DNA of 64,000 nt from Pardosa pseudoannulata (GCA_032207245.1 CM063504.1:85115624-85179623); one strand, 5' to 3'; shown: positions 11,991 to 24,783, counted from the stretch's first letter. Translations and numbers: made by a program. The notes: generated from the sequence alone by a model not told the origin.

Positions 11991-13212
11991 ACAATTTTTT
12001 TTTTCCTCAGTCTTATTTCAGCCATATTTTTGAGTAAGATTTTGAGTGTACATATGTTTTAACAAATCTTCTTAGTAATAAATGTATTAGTCAAGAATTT
12101 TGTCGCTGCAGTGCTTAATTGTAGGCAATATAGACTTTAATCGAACCCAAGATACGTGCTCCAGTAATAATAGGTGAGCAGGTACGGAAACGGGGCGTGC
12201 AGACATCAGAAAGTGCAGCCGGGGACGCACGAGACGCGACAATATTTATCCTGCACCATTTTCATTATTCACTTCTTTCACTATATAATAGTATCACTCC
12301 TTCTCTGTCCCTGCAAGTAGGAGTTATGCTTTCTTTTCCCATTGTGAGTGTTTCTTTCAACGCGACAATCAGGCGTTGACCACCAAAATCTTTGAATACG
12401 AATTTTTGTCTTGGAGCACACCATGCATTTTTATAGTCAGTAATTTAGTTTGAGAAATTCATTGCATGTTGCAGTTCAAAATAGGTGGGGTTGTAAAACT
12501 CTTGAATTTATCTTTTCTAAATAAGTAAAAATTCTAAAATAACAGTGAAGGAAAGCAAAAAAAAAATCATCTGTAATGAAGGGCAAGAGAATTAGAGTAA
12601 ATCAACAAAATAAAATACGCCTTTTAACGTTCTGGGGTTAATTACATAACTTCCGTTATTTTATAAAGTGATTTACTAAACAAAGGCTCGTTTTACATAA
12701 ATATTCGACATTTGTTTATCCAATTTTGAGACTCCAATCTTATTTCGTCGCTAACAGCGTTACAGTTTGATAAAGCATTTAACCTTTATGTCACGTAAAT
12801 AATATTATTATTAGTCGATACATTTGTTCTTTTTAAATAATCTGGTAAAAATCTTGGCACATTTCCGCTAGCCAGTGCAAAGATAAATCACCATATATAA
12901 CACGTTTACCTCTTTGGATTATATTTAAGTTAGTAAAGAAAATTAAATTAAAATTATTCGGATTTTGTTGAACTGTTTTACTTTCGAAATTGCTTATATT
13001 AAACTATTAGTGTAATATAATCTAAAAAGAAATTTGAATTTTGTAATAACTATTCCTTTGAAAATCTTAATTACCCAGACCAAAGGTTTGGCGAAAAGCG
13101 ACTAGTTTGCTGTAAATTATAGCAAATTGAATAATTACACATAGAATTGGGTACCAAAAACTTGAGGCATCTGAGGTCTATTTTTGGGTCTGCATATACA
13201 AAACTTGTGAGT
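11991..13212. other. unannotated DNA
   Basis: A moderately GC-balanced patch at about 12170-12250 (GGTACGGAAACGGGGCGTGC) is unrecognised; the rest is AT-rich. Confidence 0.45.
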
Positions 13213-13220
13213 CATTAAGA

Positions 13221-14227
13221 CAGTGGCGTAGCCAGCATAACTAGACTCCGTATTATAATACCTTTTTGGTGCCCCCTTCCCACGTAAATATATGTTGGTA
13301 TAAACAACATAGCGCCCCTCTGTATCCGGGGCATGAGAGTCGTCTTGTTTCCCATTTCCTCAAGCCACTGAAAGAATACTCTAAAAACGATTGGCCTTCT
13401 TTTCTACACACACATTCATGGACTAAATGACTAATGTAATCATGATCGTTCCTGTGGATGGTTAGATTACATCATTTAGAATACAGTACTTAGACAGTCC
13501 AACGTATAACACCAGAAAGCGTTCTATAATTTAAAAAAAAATCTTTAACAATTTCCTTTTTCTTTCATACAGATTTTTCAGCAGTCGAGAATGTTTCATT
13601 ATCAGACAAATGCACAAATGTATTTTAGCAAGAAATATTCACTTGGTTATTCTTTTATTCGTCAGTAATCCAAAGAAATAAAATTGAAATCCCATGTGCA
13701 TTTGGATCAATATCTGAACTATTCATTCGGGATCCGAAATTCTCTTTTTCTACAAATTTCACTAAACTTTTCACCAAAAAAATAAAGTTCCTTTGATTTT
13801 ATCTTAAGATGTTTTCTTAGGTAGTCTTTTATTCGGTTTTAAACAGTCAACGAAAAAAATTTCATGTCTAAAGGATGTATTTATATCAAAAACTTTACTA
13901 ATCTAGCAGGTCAGAAATACACATTTATCTATGAATTTAACTGAAATTTCCACCAATCAGTTGCGTTTACTATTATGTGCATCTATATTATATTCTGCAT
14001 TCGTGCTTCAGGTTTCAAAATCAGAAACATATACGCCCAATTTAAAAAAAGAGGGGAAAAGCTATCCTTATATCAATGGGTTGAGTATGCTAATGTTTTC
14101 TATTTATCCTTTAGCCTTTTTAATGGAAAACATATCATTCTAAACTTTCATAGCATTAATTTGGAGCAATCTTAACGCTGTGCCCAAGGACAGAAGCCCC
14201 CCTTGTCCTCCCATAGCTATGCCTCTG
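13221..14227. mobile_element. hAT element with 8-bp TSD
   Basis: The left end is CAGTGGCGTAGCCAGCATA and the complement of the right end is CAGAGGCATAGCTATGGGAG; 11 of the first 13 positions match. Flanks CATTAAGA (13213-13220) and CATCAAGA (14228-14235) form a 7-of-8 target duplication. No transposase motifs survive. The 13412-13500 interior is weakly similar to 48541-48622. Frames near 13931-14175 are unsupported. Confidence 0.8.
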
Positions 14228-14279
14228 CATCAAGATGATCTATAAAACTTCCACAGAAATGTACTCTCGTCTCTAAATG

Positions 14280-14710
14280 AGAGCCATCATTTATTGTCGG
14301 CCGCTAGCAACTCATTGATAAGGAAACAGAGCAAAAGAACGAATGGGGTACATGTACTCAGAAGTCGGAATTCGCCGTTCTCTTTTTCTTCCTTCCATTC
14401 GTTCTTGCATCTGCATCTTGGATCATTAAGAACTTCCGTTGGATGTGACTCTGAGTCATCCGCAGCACTGCGCACGCCCGTTTCATAAGCTCTGACACTT
14501 GCCGCCTCCCGAGGAATTTGCGGGAATCACAACAACACGGGCACATGCCATCGCATTAATGTGGCGTTTCAAAATTCGCGCGGCGTTGCCAAACCTCGGC
14601 TTTACAGTGTGGTATTATGCTCTGGCTTTCACGGAACGTGAGCGAATAAATAGAAAGCGAATTAATCTGTACAATGCGTCATATATTGGCAGCTTATTGG
14701 AATAAGCGGG
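14280..14710. other. CpG-bearing, non-repetitive island
   Basis: This stretch has balanced composition, many CpG steps and no repeat hallmarks. It contains CACTGCGCACGCCC (NRF1/Sp1-like), AAAATTCGCGCGGCG (E2F-like) and GCATTAATG. Several short open frames overlap on both strands, none recognisable. It could be a promoter, enhancer or conserved non-coding element; the sequence alone cannot decide. Confidence 0.35.
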
Positions 14711-16527
14711 GCAATAATAGCCTTTTCTATGTCTTTGACCTATAAGAAGGCTTTACGATATGTTGTTTATGGGATATCCCATCTGCTTGGAAAGTAATAT
14801 TCTTTTAAAATTTTTAATAGCATATATGTATTCTGGGGTTTGCAATAGAATGCATTCAACCACCTCACTTTTATACTGAACCCTCCAGCTTATTTATAAT
14901 GTTAAAATAATAAAAAGCGTTCATTCAACGTTCATTTTGTTTATTTATGTAAATACACCTTATTTTATTTCGAAGTTCCACTCCATCGAAGTCCTTAAAC
15001 AAATTGGTCCATAAGAGACGATCTTTCGCCAAAAAATATAGGATGTCATAAAATTATAAAACCTATGCAACAATTCCAACTTTTTTCAGAAAAAAACATA
15101 AAATGCAATGTTATTATTTGTTTATTTGTTTATCTGGATCTTCAGATGTTCCGCATAAGAGAATTTGACGATAGAGCACATCTTGTACCTTCAATGACGA
15201 AGATCCTATACGTAAAAATCTGAGTTTTACGAAATTTAATGACACTCAGTCACTGAGAACATATTGTTCCAACCAGATTGTCAAAGAAAAGTCGGAAAGA
15301 AACTCGTAAACGTAATTTTCCTTGTAAACTTTACTTCTTCATAAATTTTTCTATGGCACTTTAATAGTTTATTAATCCCTCATTCATCTTCATAAAAACG
15401 TTCAGCATTTGGATCTATAAGCTCACGTTTTAATACAGCGTTGTTAATTTTAAAGAACACATTAGCTAACTTAAATACCATGAGTTTTTTTCCATAATTC
15501 TCCCTTTTTTCTTAATTCAAAGGCCGCACCGCTTCTAACTATTAGGTATACATTTTTTTAGATATCCAACGCCGTAATCCTCTCTTTAATGTTCAAGAGG
15601 TACTAGCTTCAAATCTTATAAATGCAAATAATCTCCTAATGTCTGATATAAAGTAAGAACTTGGCTCTAAACTGGAAGAATACATGCAGACATAATATGA
15701 TAAATTTACACTATTAGCTTTAGCTGGTTGGTTGAACACAGGGAATAATGAAAATAATATAAAAATACATTGCTTATTGTAATTTATTTTCTTAGAAAAT
15801 TGCTACTGTATAATCGGATGTTGAACTGAATTAGCAATTAAATATACGAAATCTAAATACAGAAACCTTTCTCTCTAATTATAATTTCAAATTAAAAATT
15901 AAAAAAAACATCACTCGGAAATAATCCTGTGTTTTGCATATAATTCCAATTAATTCTAAACACAATTAAAATCTTGCACTCTGCATTTCATTATAAATGT
16001 ATTCCAAAGAAACACTATTGCGACAAGCGAATGCTTAAAAGTGCCAATAATTAACCTAGATCAGAATAATTATCAAACAATCTACATTTCATTTACGATC
16101 AAAGAGCACTTGCTAGATGGTAAATTCATTCATAACTAATGCCTATAATTCATGAAACATGACTAACAAAGTTGTCTTACTTCTTTATAATTACATGTAA
16201 AGGTTAAATATTTTACTTTTTGCCGATAAAAATCATTTTCACAAAATTCTAGATCCTTTCTAATGATATTTCCGCACTAAAGTGTCAAGTTAATAATACG
16301 AGAATGGAAAAAAAATGTGTACCAATTTCCAGTAAATAAATAAATAAAGTGAAAGGAATTTAAGATTAGTTCTCTGACACACCTTTGCTTCATAATTAAT
16401 TTTGCAGTTGAATGATCGACAACTCCGAACCTTGTATGATCAGTGATCCATTTCAATTGCTTTAAATACTTCAAATCATGTAAGGCATTCTAAACTGTTC
16501 TTAAAAGGAAAAGATATGCATATTAGA
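14711..16527. other. unannotated AT-rich DNA
   Basis: No supported feature was found. The minus-strand frame at 16277-16474 is unrecognised. Confidence 0.5.
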
Positions 16528-18325
16528 ACAAATTCCTTTTCTTTTGTTACAATGGGGATACTGCAGAATTTCGAAATTTAAGCATAATTGTCCCAGGACA
16601 CCGTAAAAAATATCTAGAGACTTGTAAGATATTTCAATAAATAGGATTCAGTTTGCGAAATGCAGCTGTTAATTTATTATTACGGATTTTTTTATGTTAA
16701 AGTAGACTTAGTTCACTCATCACCTGGGACAAATTCCTTTTCTTTTGTTACAATGGGGATACTGCAGAATTTCGAAATTTAAGCATAATTGTCCCAGGAG
16801 ACAGTAAAAAATATCTAGAGACCTGTAAGATATTTCAATAAATAGGATTCAGTTTGCTAAATGGAGCTGTTAATTTATTATTACGGATTTTTTTATGTTA
16901 AAGTAGACTTAGTTCACTCATCACCTGGGACAAATTCCTTTTCCTTTGCTTTCAATGGAGATACTGCAGAATTTCGAAATTTAGGCATAATTGTCCCAGG
17001 ACACAGTAAAAAATATCTAGAGACCTGTAAGATATTTCAATAAATAGGATTCAGTTTGCTAAATGGAGCTGTTAATTTATTATTACGGATTTTTTATGTT
17101 AAAGTAGACTTAGTTCACTCATCACCTGGGACAAATTCCTTTTCTTTTGTTACAATGGGGATACTGCAGAATTTCGAAATTTAAGCATAATTGTCCCAGG
17201 AGACAGTAAAAAATATCTAGAGACCTGTAAGATATTTCAATAAATAGGATTCAGTTTGCTAAATGGAGCTGTTAATTTATTATTACGGATTTTTTATGTT
17301 AAAGTAGACTTAGTTCACTCATCACCTGGGACAAATTCCTTTTCTTTTGTTACAATGGAGATACTGCAGAATTTCGAAATTTAAGCATAATTGTCCCAGG
17401 ACACCGTAAAAAATATCTAGAGACTTGTAAGATATTTCAATAAATAGGATTCAGTTTGCGAAATGCAGCTGTTAATTTATTATTACGGATTTTTTTATGT
17501 TAAAGTAGACTTAGTTCACTCATCACCTGGGACAAATTCCTTTTCCTTTGCTTTCAATGGAGATACTGCAGAATTTCGAAATTTAGGCATAATTGTCCCA
17601 GGACACAGTAAAAAATATCTAGAGACTTGTAAGATATTTCAATAAATAGGATTCAGTTTGCGAAATGTAGCTGTTAATTTATTATTACGGATTTTTTATG
17701 TTAAAGTAGACTTAGTTCACTCATCACCTGGGACAAATTCCTTTTCCTTTGCTTTCAATGGAGATACTGCAGAATTTCGAAATTTAAGCATAATTGTCCC
17801 AGGACACAGTAAAAAACATCTAGAGACCTGTAAGATATTTCAATAAATAGGATTCAGTTTGCGAAATGCAGCTGTTAATGTATTATTACGGATTTTTTAT
17901 GTTAAAGTAGACTTAGTTCACTCATCACCTGGGACAAATTCCTTTTCCTTTGCTTTCAATGGAGATACTGCAGAATTTCGAAATTTAAGCATAATTGTCC
18001 CAGGACACAGTAAAAAACATCTAGAGACTTGTAAGATATTTCAATAAATAGGATTCAGTTTGCGAAATGCAGCTGTTAATGTATTATTACGGATTTTTTA
18101 TGTTAAAGTAGACTTAGTTCACTCATCACCTGGGACAAATTCCTTTTCCTTTGCTTTCAATGGAGATACTGCAGAATTTCGAAATTTAAGCATAATTGTC
18201 CCAGGACACAGTAAAAAACATCTAGAGACCTGTAAGATATTTCAATAAATAGGATTCAGTTTGCGAAATGCAGCTGTTAATTTATTATTACAGATTTTTT
18301 ATGTTAAAGTAGACTTAGTTTACTC
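16528..18325 (+). repeat. 201-bp satellite array, about nine monomers
   Basis: Monomer starts (the T of TG[CGT]AGCTGTTAA) fall at 16661, 16862, 17064, 17264, 17464, 17666, 17867, 18068 and 18269, giving spacings of 200-202 bp. A partial unit precedes the first and the last decays near 18325. Two sequence classes alternate: TTTGTTACAATGG in the early units and CTTTGCTTTCAATGG in others, with the last four all of the second class. Each monomer contains CCTGGGACAA and, about 65 bp later, its inverse TTGTCCCAGG. Second-class units carry a 60-62 codon frame that ends at the same stop; first-class units are one base shorter there and lose it. Confidence 0.95.
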
Positions 18326-18589
18326 ATAATATCTATACGAAGCTATTTAAAAACTTCAAAATAAATAAAACTCATAATTATTTATTCTCATAAGCGCATT
18401 ATTACCATCGCTTTTGTAACATTTCTTTGATTTTATCATACATAATTCTTAAGCAAAAATAAATAAATAAATAACGTATGTTTTTTCTTTCAGTATATAT
18501 TTGAGCTTTTGTTCTTTGAATGTCTATCAAAACACATACTTATTTTTTTTAATAGAAAACAATCTAGACAAGTAATGTAGCTTTTTTAA

Positions 18590-19492
<903 letters not shown>

Positions 19493-19538
19493 TTAAACAA
19501 ATCAAATGAAAAACACCGCATTAATATATTGCCGCATA

Positions 19539-19625
19539 AGCTTAGCTAACTAGCTAAGCTGCCGAATGGTCAAAGCACGCGATCCAGACCCGGAGGTTGT
19601 GGGTTCGATGCTTGAAGTGGCAGTT
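19539..19625 (+). repeat. tRNA-like fragment next to a palindrome
   Basis: The palindrome at 19539-19560 has perfect 10-bp arms (AGCTTAGCTA/TAGCTAAGCT) with a 2-bp centre. It is followed by GCTGCCGAATGGTCAAAGC, an A-box-like segment, and GTGGGTTCGATGC, a weakened B-box. This looks like the head of a tRNA-derived SINE or a decayed tRNA pseudogene, distinct from the main SINE family. No complete cloverleaf could be drawn by eye. Confidence 0.4.
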
Positions 19626-19649
19626 TATCCAAAGTACGGATTTTTAATT

Positions 19650-19866
19650 TAAAAATGTTATTTATTGTTTCCTTGTGTTCTTGAATATTCTAGATCTTTC
19701 TTTAATATGTAAATTAGTTATTTCTCGAATATTCTGTTCGGGTATAAAAGCTGATACCCACTAGTTGTAGGCAACTTCCCACTCTTGTAAAGTTGCGAGT
19801 TGCTACTTAGCTTTAATAAATTCTTCTGTTAAGTTAAACGGTGTGTTCATTCGAATCTTCGTGACA
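19650..19866 (+). mobile_element. LTR-like fragment
   Basis: A TATA box (TATAAAAG, 19743-19750) lies about 70 bp upstream of AATAAA (19815-19820), and the segment ends in TCGTGACA. This promoter-then-polyadenylation order over a couple of hundred bases is typical of LTRs. A possible start is the TGTT at about 19657. No partner LTR, primer-binding site or target duplication was found, so the call is tentative. Confidence 0.4.
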
Positions 19867-20341
19867 ATATGTTTGTAATACTTAAAAATCATTATTCCTG
19901 CTTAACAGCATCATATTTTAAAAAGCTGAAACATATGTCATAAAATTTGTCATGACATAATTATATTCAACCTCAGACTGATCGTCATGCCTGAAAACTC
20001 AATGCAGACTGAATAACATAGTATAATAAAATTTTTCCTTTTGTACATAATCTCTTTTATCCAGACAAAAATAAGAGTATAACTTTATAGTAAAAATAAG
20101 GCTGAAGGAAAGTCACTAGTAAGCGAGTGGTGTAATCTTGTAATCTATAAACAGGAGTATATTTGAAAGTATGTTTTTTAATATTTTTACCACAAAATCA
20201 TAAAGCAAAAGCTAACAAAAATATTTTTATATAAATATTAGATCAAAACGCCTGTAATACTTTAAGAAAATTGTTTTCAATTGTTTTCGTTTCACATGAA
20301 TAAACAAAGAGAGGAAATTAATATTCTGTATTTGATGATAT
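19867..20341. other. unannotated AT-rich DNA
   Basis: Nothing recognisable was found. Confidence 0.5.
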
Positions 20342-20458
20342 TACATTGGATTCCGCTTAATGTGATCAGTTTGGAACACCGGGATTTTGATAACAATAAC
20401 CGATTGATAACAATAAACAATGTGCAAAATTAGATAAATTTTCCCCCCTCACCTTTAA

Positions 20459-21106
20459 CCCTCCGAGTGGAACACACCGAGGAAAAAAAGTCTTCAAAAA
20501 TACGCTGAAGTTTTATTGTGTCAGTGACCAAAGTGTTCTATGATTTTTTACTTCACCCTTTGTCGACTAGATTGGAATACGGGAAACCCACCCTCGTTAT
20601 TTTCGCTTTTCTTCCGGTTATAAATAGATATACAAATAGACATGATATACTGTTAATTTTCAATACAAATAAAGCTCGTCGTGTCTCGAAATCATCCCAT
20701 AAAAAACAATGGATTCTAAAAGTACAAATAAAAATATTCTTTAAGAGAATGATTTATATTTTTTTACGAAAGTCATCCAAGATATTTAAGTGGTGCAATT
20801 AGAGATACATCTGTTACTACAAACGAAATACTTCGAAATAAAGATTTACAAAGCCATGAAAAGCTATCAGCGTCATTGTGCCTCAGGGAGTAGGGGTGCT
20901 TCCCTCAATAAATGTCAGTAAAAGAGGGCAGTTCCTAAACAATCAACCTGACCCTCGTACCTCAAAACTCCATAGAGGAAAACACTGGCATAAATGTACA
21001 ACACATCCATTTTCGGAACGTTTTTGGAGGTCGAAAATTGTACGTGACAACCGCTTTGAAGACATCATCGGTTTGACGGAATTGTACGTGCGAACCGCTT
21101 AGAGGG
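20459..21106. mobile_element. TTAA-flanked piggyBac-like element nested in Tigger
   Basis: The ends CCCTCCGAGTGG and the inverse of CCCTCTAAGCGG match at 9 of 12 positions. TTAA is duplicated at 20455-20458 and 21107-21110. Comparison with Tigger copy A, which reads CCCCCCTTTAATTCACG at the same place, shows the empty TTAA target, a direct demonstration of insertion. Frames at 20518-20802 and 20878-21102 are not recognisable as transposase. Confidence 0.8.
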
Positions 21107-21299
21107 TTAATTACCATGTACTATATTTCAAAATAAAGGGAAAAAACTCACCTTATATTTATGTAATATATATATTACTCCTTAATACATAAGAATTGTA
21201 TACATAATAAAAGAAATTGATCAATTGTTGACTGTTTACAGTTTTTTAAGCAGCCCATTGATAAATTGTTCGTAATCATAATGTATTTTAAAATCATCG

Positions 21300-21500
21300 A
21301 AGCGGGGTTGTACTCCACATTTCAACACTTTCAATGCATTTCTTATTTCAGCACTTGTAGGAGGTGGCTCAATATCAAAAGATTCTCCATCTGACTCATT
21401 AGTTCCATCAACCTGTCATAATGATTTAAAATTTCGATCTTTTGTTTTAATGTTAAATCATTTCCTTTTTTGGCTTCCATATCGACAAGCTGGATGCAAG
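21300..21500 (-). pseudogene. Tigger transposase with N- and C-termini fused by deletion
   Basis: The minus strand reads MEAKKGNDLTLKQKIEILNH then YDRL, the first helix-turn-helix (psq-like) of pogo/Tigger transposases with its LTLxQKxEI signature. About 25 codons in, the sequence jumps to the acidic and C-terminal region also seen in copy A, with a frame change that ends the open frame at 21343. All of the CENP-B-like second DNA-binding domain and the DDE core are missing. Upstream in-frame sequence to 21543 is probably non-coding. Confidence 0.7.
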
Positions 21501-21949
21501 CGAGCAAGGCATAAAATGTGAATACGCTCCTTCTCAGTTCCAATAAGAATGTGTTGCCTTCTGCTTATCTGGCAACCACTGACCACCAGCAGGGTGTGCG
21601 TATTTCTGAAAAATTCCAGGAACGTGTAATTTCCCACTCCTTTGTTCATTCCCCATTTCCCTAGGTGGAAGAGGGAGAATTCTCAGAAATTCAAATAACA
21701 GTGAATTGAGAGAAAAGAACGGGTTCTTGAATACATTGTGAATAATCCTTTGCCAGTTAAAATGAGGTTCGAAAACTGATAATATTAATCGATGTAATGA
21801 TCACATAAAGCGATACTTTTAACATGCAAATGAATGGAGAAAATAGAGAAAAAGTGATTTCGATAACAATAAGCGAATGATAACATTAACCTCGATCACA
21901 TTAAGCGGAATTCACTGTATATGTTACTGTGAATGCCCGAAATTGGAGA

Positions 21950-21979
21950 ATGTCGACATTCACCGGTGAATGTCGACAT
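21950..21979. repeat. perfect 30-bp palindrome in Ginger1-like end
   Basis: Two 15-bp arms beginning ATGTCGACATTCACC meet with no spacer. An imperfect equivalent occurs in the right end near 22990-23025, suggesting a paired transposase-binding site. Confidence 0.9.
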
Positions 21980-22159
21980 ACACCAAATACCTCGGTGAAA
22001 GACAGAATATTTGATTATATTCTTACATATTCGGACTATCACCGGTGTATGTCGACAATCCGCCTGCATTGATGGTGAATGTTGAAAAAAATAATTTTGT
22101 TACGTTTTTAAATCATACTTTATTATTAAAACATATATTGATATATGTTAAAATAGCAC

Positions 22160-22668
22160 TTATCATGAAGGAATACTCCAATGTCTCTGCATCCATTCCA
22201 AAGGAAAATATAGAAGAGCTTCAACCTATTACGCCTTCTATCAAGCCATGACTAAACATCAGAAGTTTATTTCTATTAAAAAAGCGGCCGCAAAAGATAA
22301 TCTTCTAATGCATGCAACTAAAATGTTACGAAAATCAAAAAGAAAATTTCCTCCTGCTCAAATGGATGACACTGTGTGAATACAAGTCCCTGATGTCGAC
22401 CGTGGTACAGATGCCCGAAATGTATTGGTGGTTGTTGGAATAGAAGATTCCTATTTTGATAAATAAGTAAAAAAAACATGGTACGCTCAAACAGCTTTAT
22501 ACCCGTAATCAGTTTATATTTTGTAAAGAAAAGTTATTCTCCATAGATGAGATTTCTTCTCAAGAAATGTCGCTCTGAGAGAAGTCGCTGAAGCTAATTC
22601 GAGATGTGGATGGCATGTCTATAAACGTTGTCACTGCAAAAAGAAATGTTTAGTTACTAAATGCCATT
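22160..22668 (+). pseudogene. Ginger1-type transposase C-terminal remnant
   Basis: In plus-strand frames the remnant reads SASIPKENIEEL, then KHQKFISIKKAA, PDVDRGTDARNVLVVVG and finally LREVAEANSRCGWHVYKRCH followed by CKKKC. It matches, from memory, the region after the integrase core in Ginger1/KRAB-A-domain-2-like proteins: a V-P-x-V-D-R-G-x-x-D-x-R-N-V motif, a linker and a cysteine-rich end. Several in-frame stops and a frame change break it, and the zinc-binding and catalytic DDE regions are not present. The cysteine-rich tail stops at KCH. Confidence 0.65.
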
Positions 22669-23054
22669 AATAAATGTAAGGGACTCTTGTGCAATTCAAA
22701 TTGCTATAATAGTATAAATTGGTGCAACAAATAAGATAATATAACGTCAATCACATAATTAAGTTAATTATTGGTATTATTTTCTGTTCTAAGAGTATTC
22801 GGTTTGTTTTATGTTCAACAGTTACATGTGCTATTACTATAAATTTGACTGTATTATGAAGAAGAAAATATAAATATCCGACATGTTCAACATTCACCAT
22901 TAGTGCATGGTGAATGTCGACATTTACCAGTGTAAGTCAGAAATAAGGGTATTTAGCAAATATTTCGGACATACACCAAACGACTACGTGAATGTTGACA
23001 TTCACCGGTGAAAGTCGACATTCTCCAGATTTCGGTCTTTCACAGTAACATATA

Positions 23055-24783
23055 TACCAAAAAGTTCTAGCAGGAGAAATGAGGAATTAAATCCTCAAGA
23101 AATTTATTTTTTATAACAATCAGGTGACTTTTAGAATTGAATCTTTTTGGAATTGATTTAACCAAGTTTTCTGTTATAAAACTGGGTATAGAGTACAATT
23201 CTTGATTATGTGGATATATGAGCTCGTTTTTCATAGAAATATACATTGATAAAAATGAGTTTCTCACAAATGTTCAATAGTTAAAAGGTCAGGTGACCGA
23301 TGGAGAAATTTCATTTTTCAAACTTTGATACACTATTTGTCACACTAGAAGGCATTTATGTTTTAAAATTATCAATACAAAGGTGATGATTTATAACGCT
23401 ATAAATGTTGACTAAATTACTGACCGTGAAGCACTTTTACAGTCCCAAACCAGCACGTTCCTCCTCTTTGTTGCTCTATCTGTAGTAAATTTCTTGACAA
23501 TGTTTCAATTTCTTCATACGATTCGGCTATTATTCGGCCACAAAATATTAAATTTATTTCCATCTAAACAAATAACACTTTTTCAGAACTATTTTCTTTC
23601 ATTTACAAATAGCTTAGTCAATAATAATTGTAACTTTAGACTGTTTTCGCTGATAAAGGATGTTCACCTCAACACATAACCATGAAAACCTTGCTTCATG
23701 CATGTATTTCATACTGTATTTATAGATAATGATGTTTCTATAATTCTCAGCTCTACTTCAAGATTAGAATTTTGGAAAAAATCTAATTACAAAAATACGA
23801 GATCGATCACTTTTTAGCACCATTCTGTAATCATTAAACTTATGTTGATCTTAATCTTCTCATTATTATAGTCAAAGTGCAATTTTTCGATTTTTGGAAA
23901 TTTTAAGAATTTATTTTCTTAGAGAAATATTATTTTCCTATCTTATACGATCTATTTTCCATATGTGCATTTTTCTTCCATTTTATCTTCCATTTCCATT
24001 TATCTTCCAGATTTACCGTTCACATATAAAATCGCACCAAAATATTCTATATACCCCTCAAGATCAGTTACATCAACAATTATAGAAAATATGATCAGCG
24101 AATTTAAAATAAAAAAAATTACATTTCTTTCGTTGTACGAATAATTTTTGAACTCTCCGAAAACGCCTCGATTTGTTAATTTTCTTTTACTAAAAGTATA
24201 CGATTTTACTACAATTAAATTTTTCTTTCATGCAGAAGTCTTCAGAAAAAAGTGATCTATCGGCAATTTTGAAACTAAAAACTGTTAGTATTCTCACAAA
24301 ATAATTTTTTATTGCGAAACTGCATCTGTTCGAGTACTTTCTACACTACCTTGGTTTTATTTATTTATTTATTTATTTACAGTTTAATTTGGCACAATAA
24401 ACTCTTTAGAACACTACACAGAAAACTATTACAGAACATTGTTCTATCAATTGAATGAAGTTACTTGCGTCTCATACCACTGAGCAATACTGTTAAATGT
24501 TATTGAAGCCTCAAGATAATTTCGTATGATCCCATGCCTTTGAAAAATCTTACCGGAAAGTCCTGAAATAGTCCTCAGGAAACAGGATTAAATATTTCGT
24601 ACTAATAATCACTACATTCTACATTCACTGCAGATGTGGATTTTATAATTTTTAACAAAAAAATTACGTTATTTCGTCAAAAATTAAAAGATTTTCTACT
24701 GAATGTTTAAAACGATGTAAAATAATACTATAGAAAGGGTATGTTGTTACTTTTATAGTTAAAATAAAAATTAAATCATTAAA
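23055..24783. other. unannotated AT-rich DNA
   Basis: The minus-strand frame at 23067-23267 (with SIPSFITENLVKSIPKRFNS) has non-trivial composition but no family I recognise. The rest is AT-rich; TTTA repeats lie at 24357-24380. Confidence 0.45.

Larger units (their letters stand above)
20344..21917 (-). mobile_element. Tigger-like deletion derivative, copy B, with nested insertion
   Basis: The left end CATTGGATTCCGCTTAATG and right end GCGGAATTCACTG are flanked by TA (20342-20343 and 21918-21919). A 648-bp TTAA-flanked element interrupts it at 20459-21106. Removing that element and one TTAA restores alignment to copy A, leaving about 0.92 kb. The minus strand joins the start of the transposase directly to its C-terminus, so the catalytic centre was deleted before or independently of the insertion. 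Confidence 0.9.
21922..23050 (+). mobile_element. Ginger1-like DNA transposon remnant
   Basis: The 1,129-bp element has ends TGTTACTGTGAA...TTCACAGTAACA and long inverted repeats (about 21922-21980 and 22990-23050) containing GGAGAATGTCGAC. TATA lies on both sides (21918-21921 and 23051-23054), a 4-bp duplication. TG-starting ends, 4-bp duplications and the C-terminal protein type fit Ginger1, whose integrase is related to that of gypsy retrotransposons. Motifs of the GGTGAATGTCGACAT type recur several times near both ends. The element abuts the right end of Tigger copy B. Confidence 0.8.

Noticed and set aside
13412..13500. Repeat shared with 48541-48622
   Set aside because: Similarity is limited to short scattered blocks. 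I could not exclude chance by eye, so it is only mentioned within other entries.
16861..18248. Repeated 60-62 codon ORF in the 201-bp satellite as a multi-copy gene family
   Set aside because: Every unit has a stop at the same place, and one monomer class differs by one base and loses the frame, so coding is not maintained.
16528..18325. CRISPR-like array
   Set aside because: The units are contiguous long repeats without unique spacers, and the DNA is eukaryotic.
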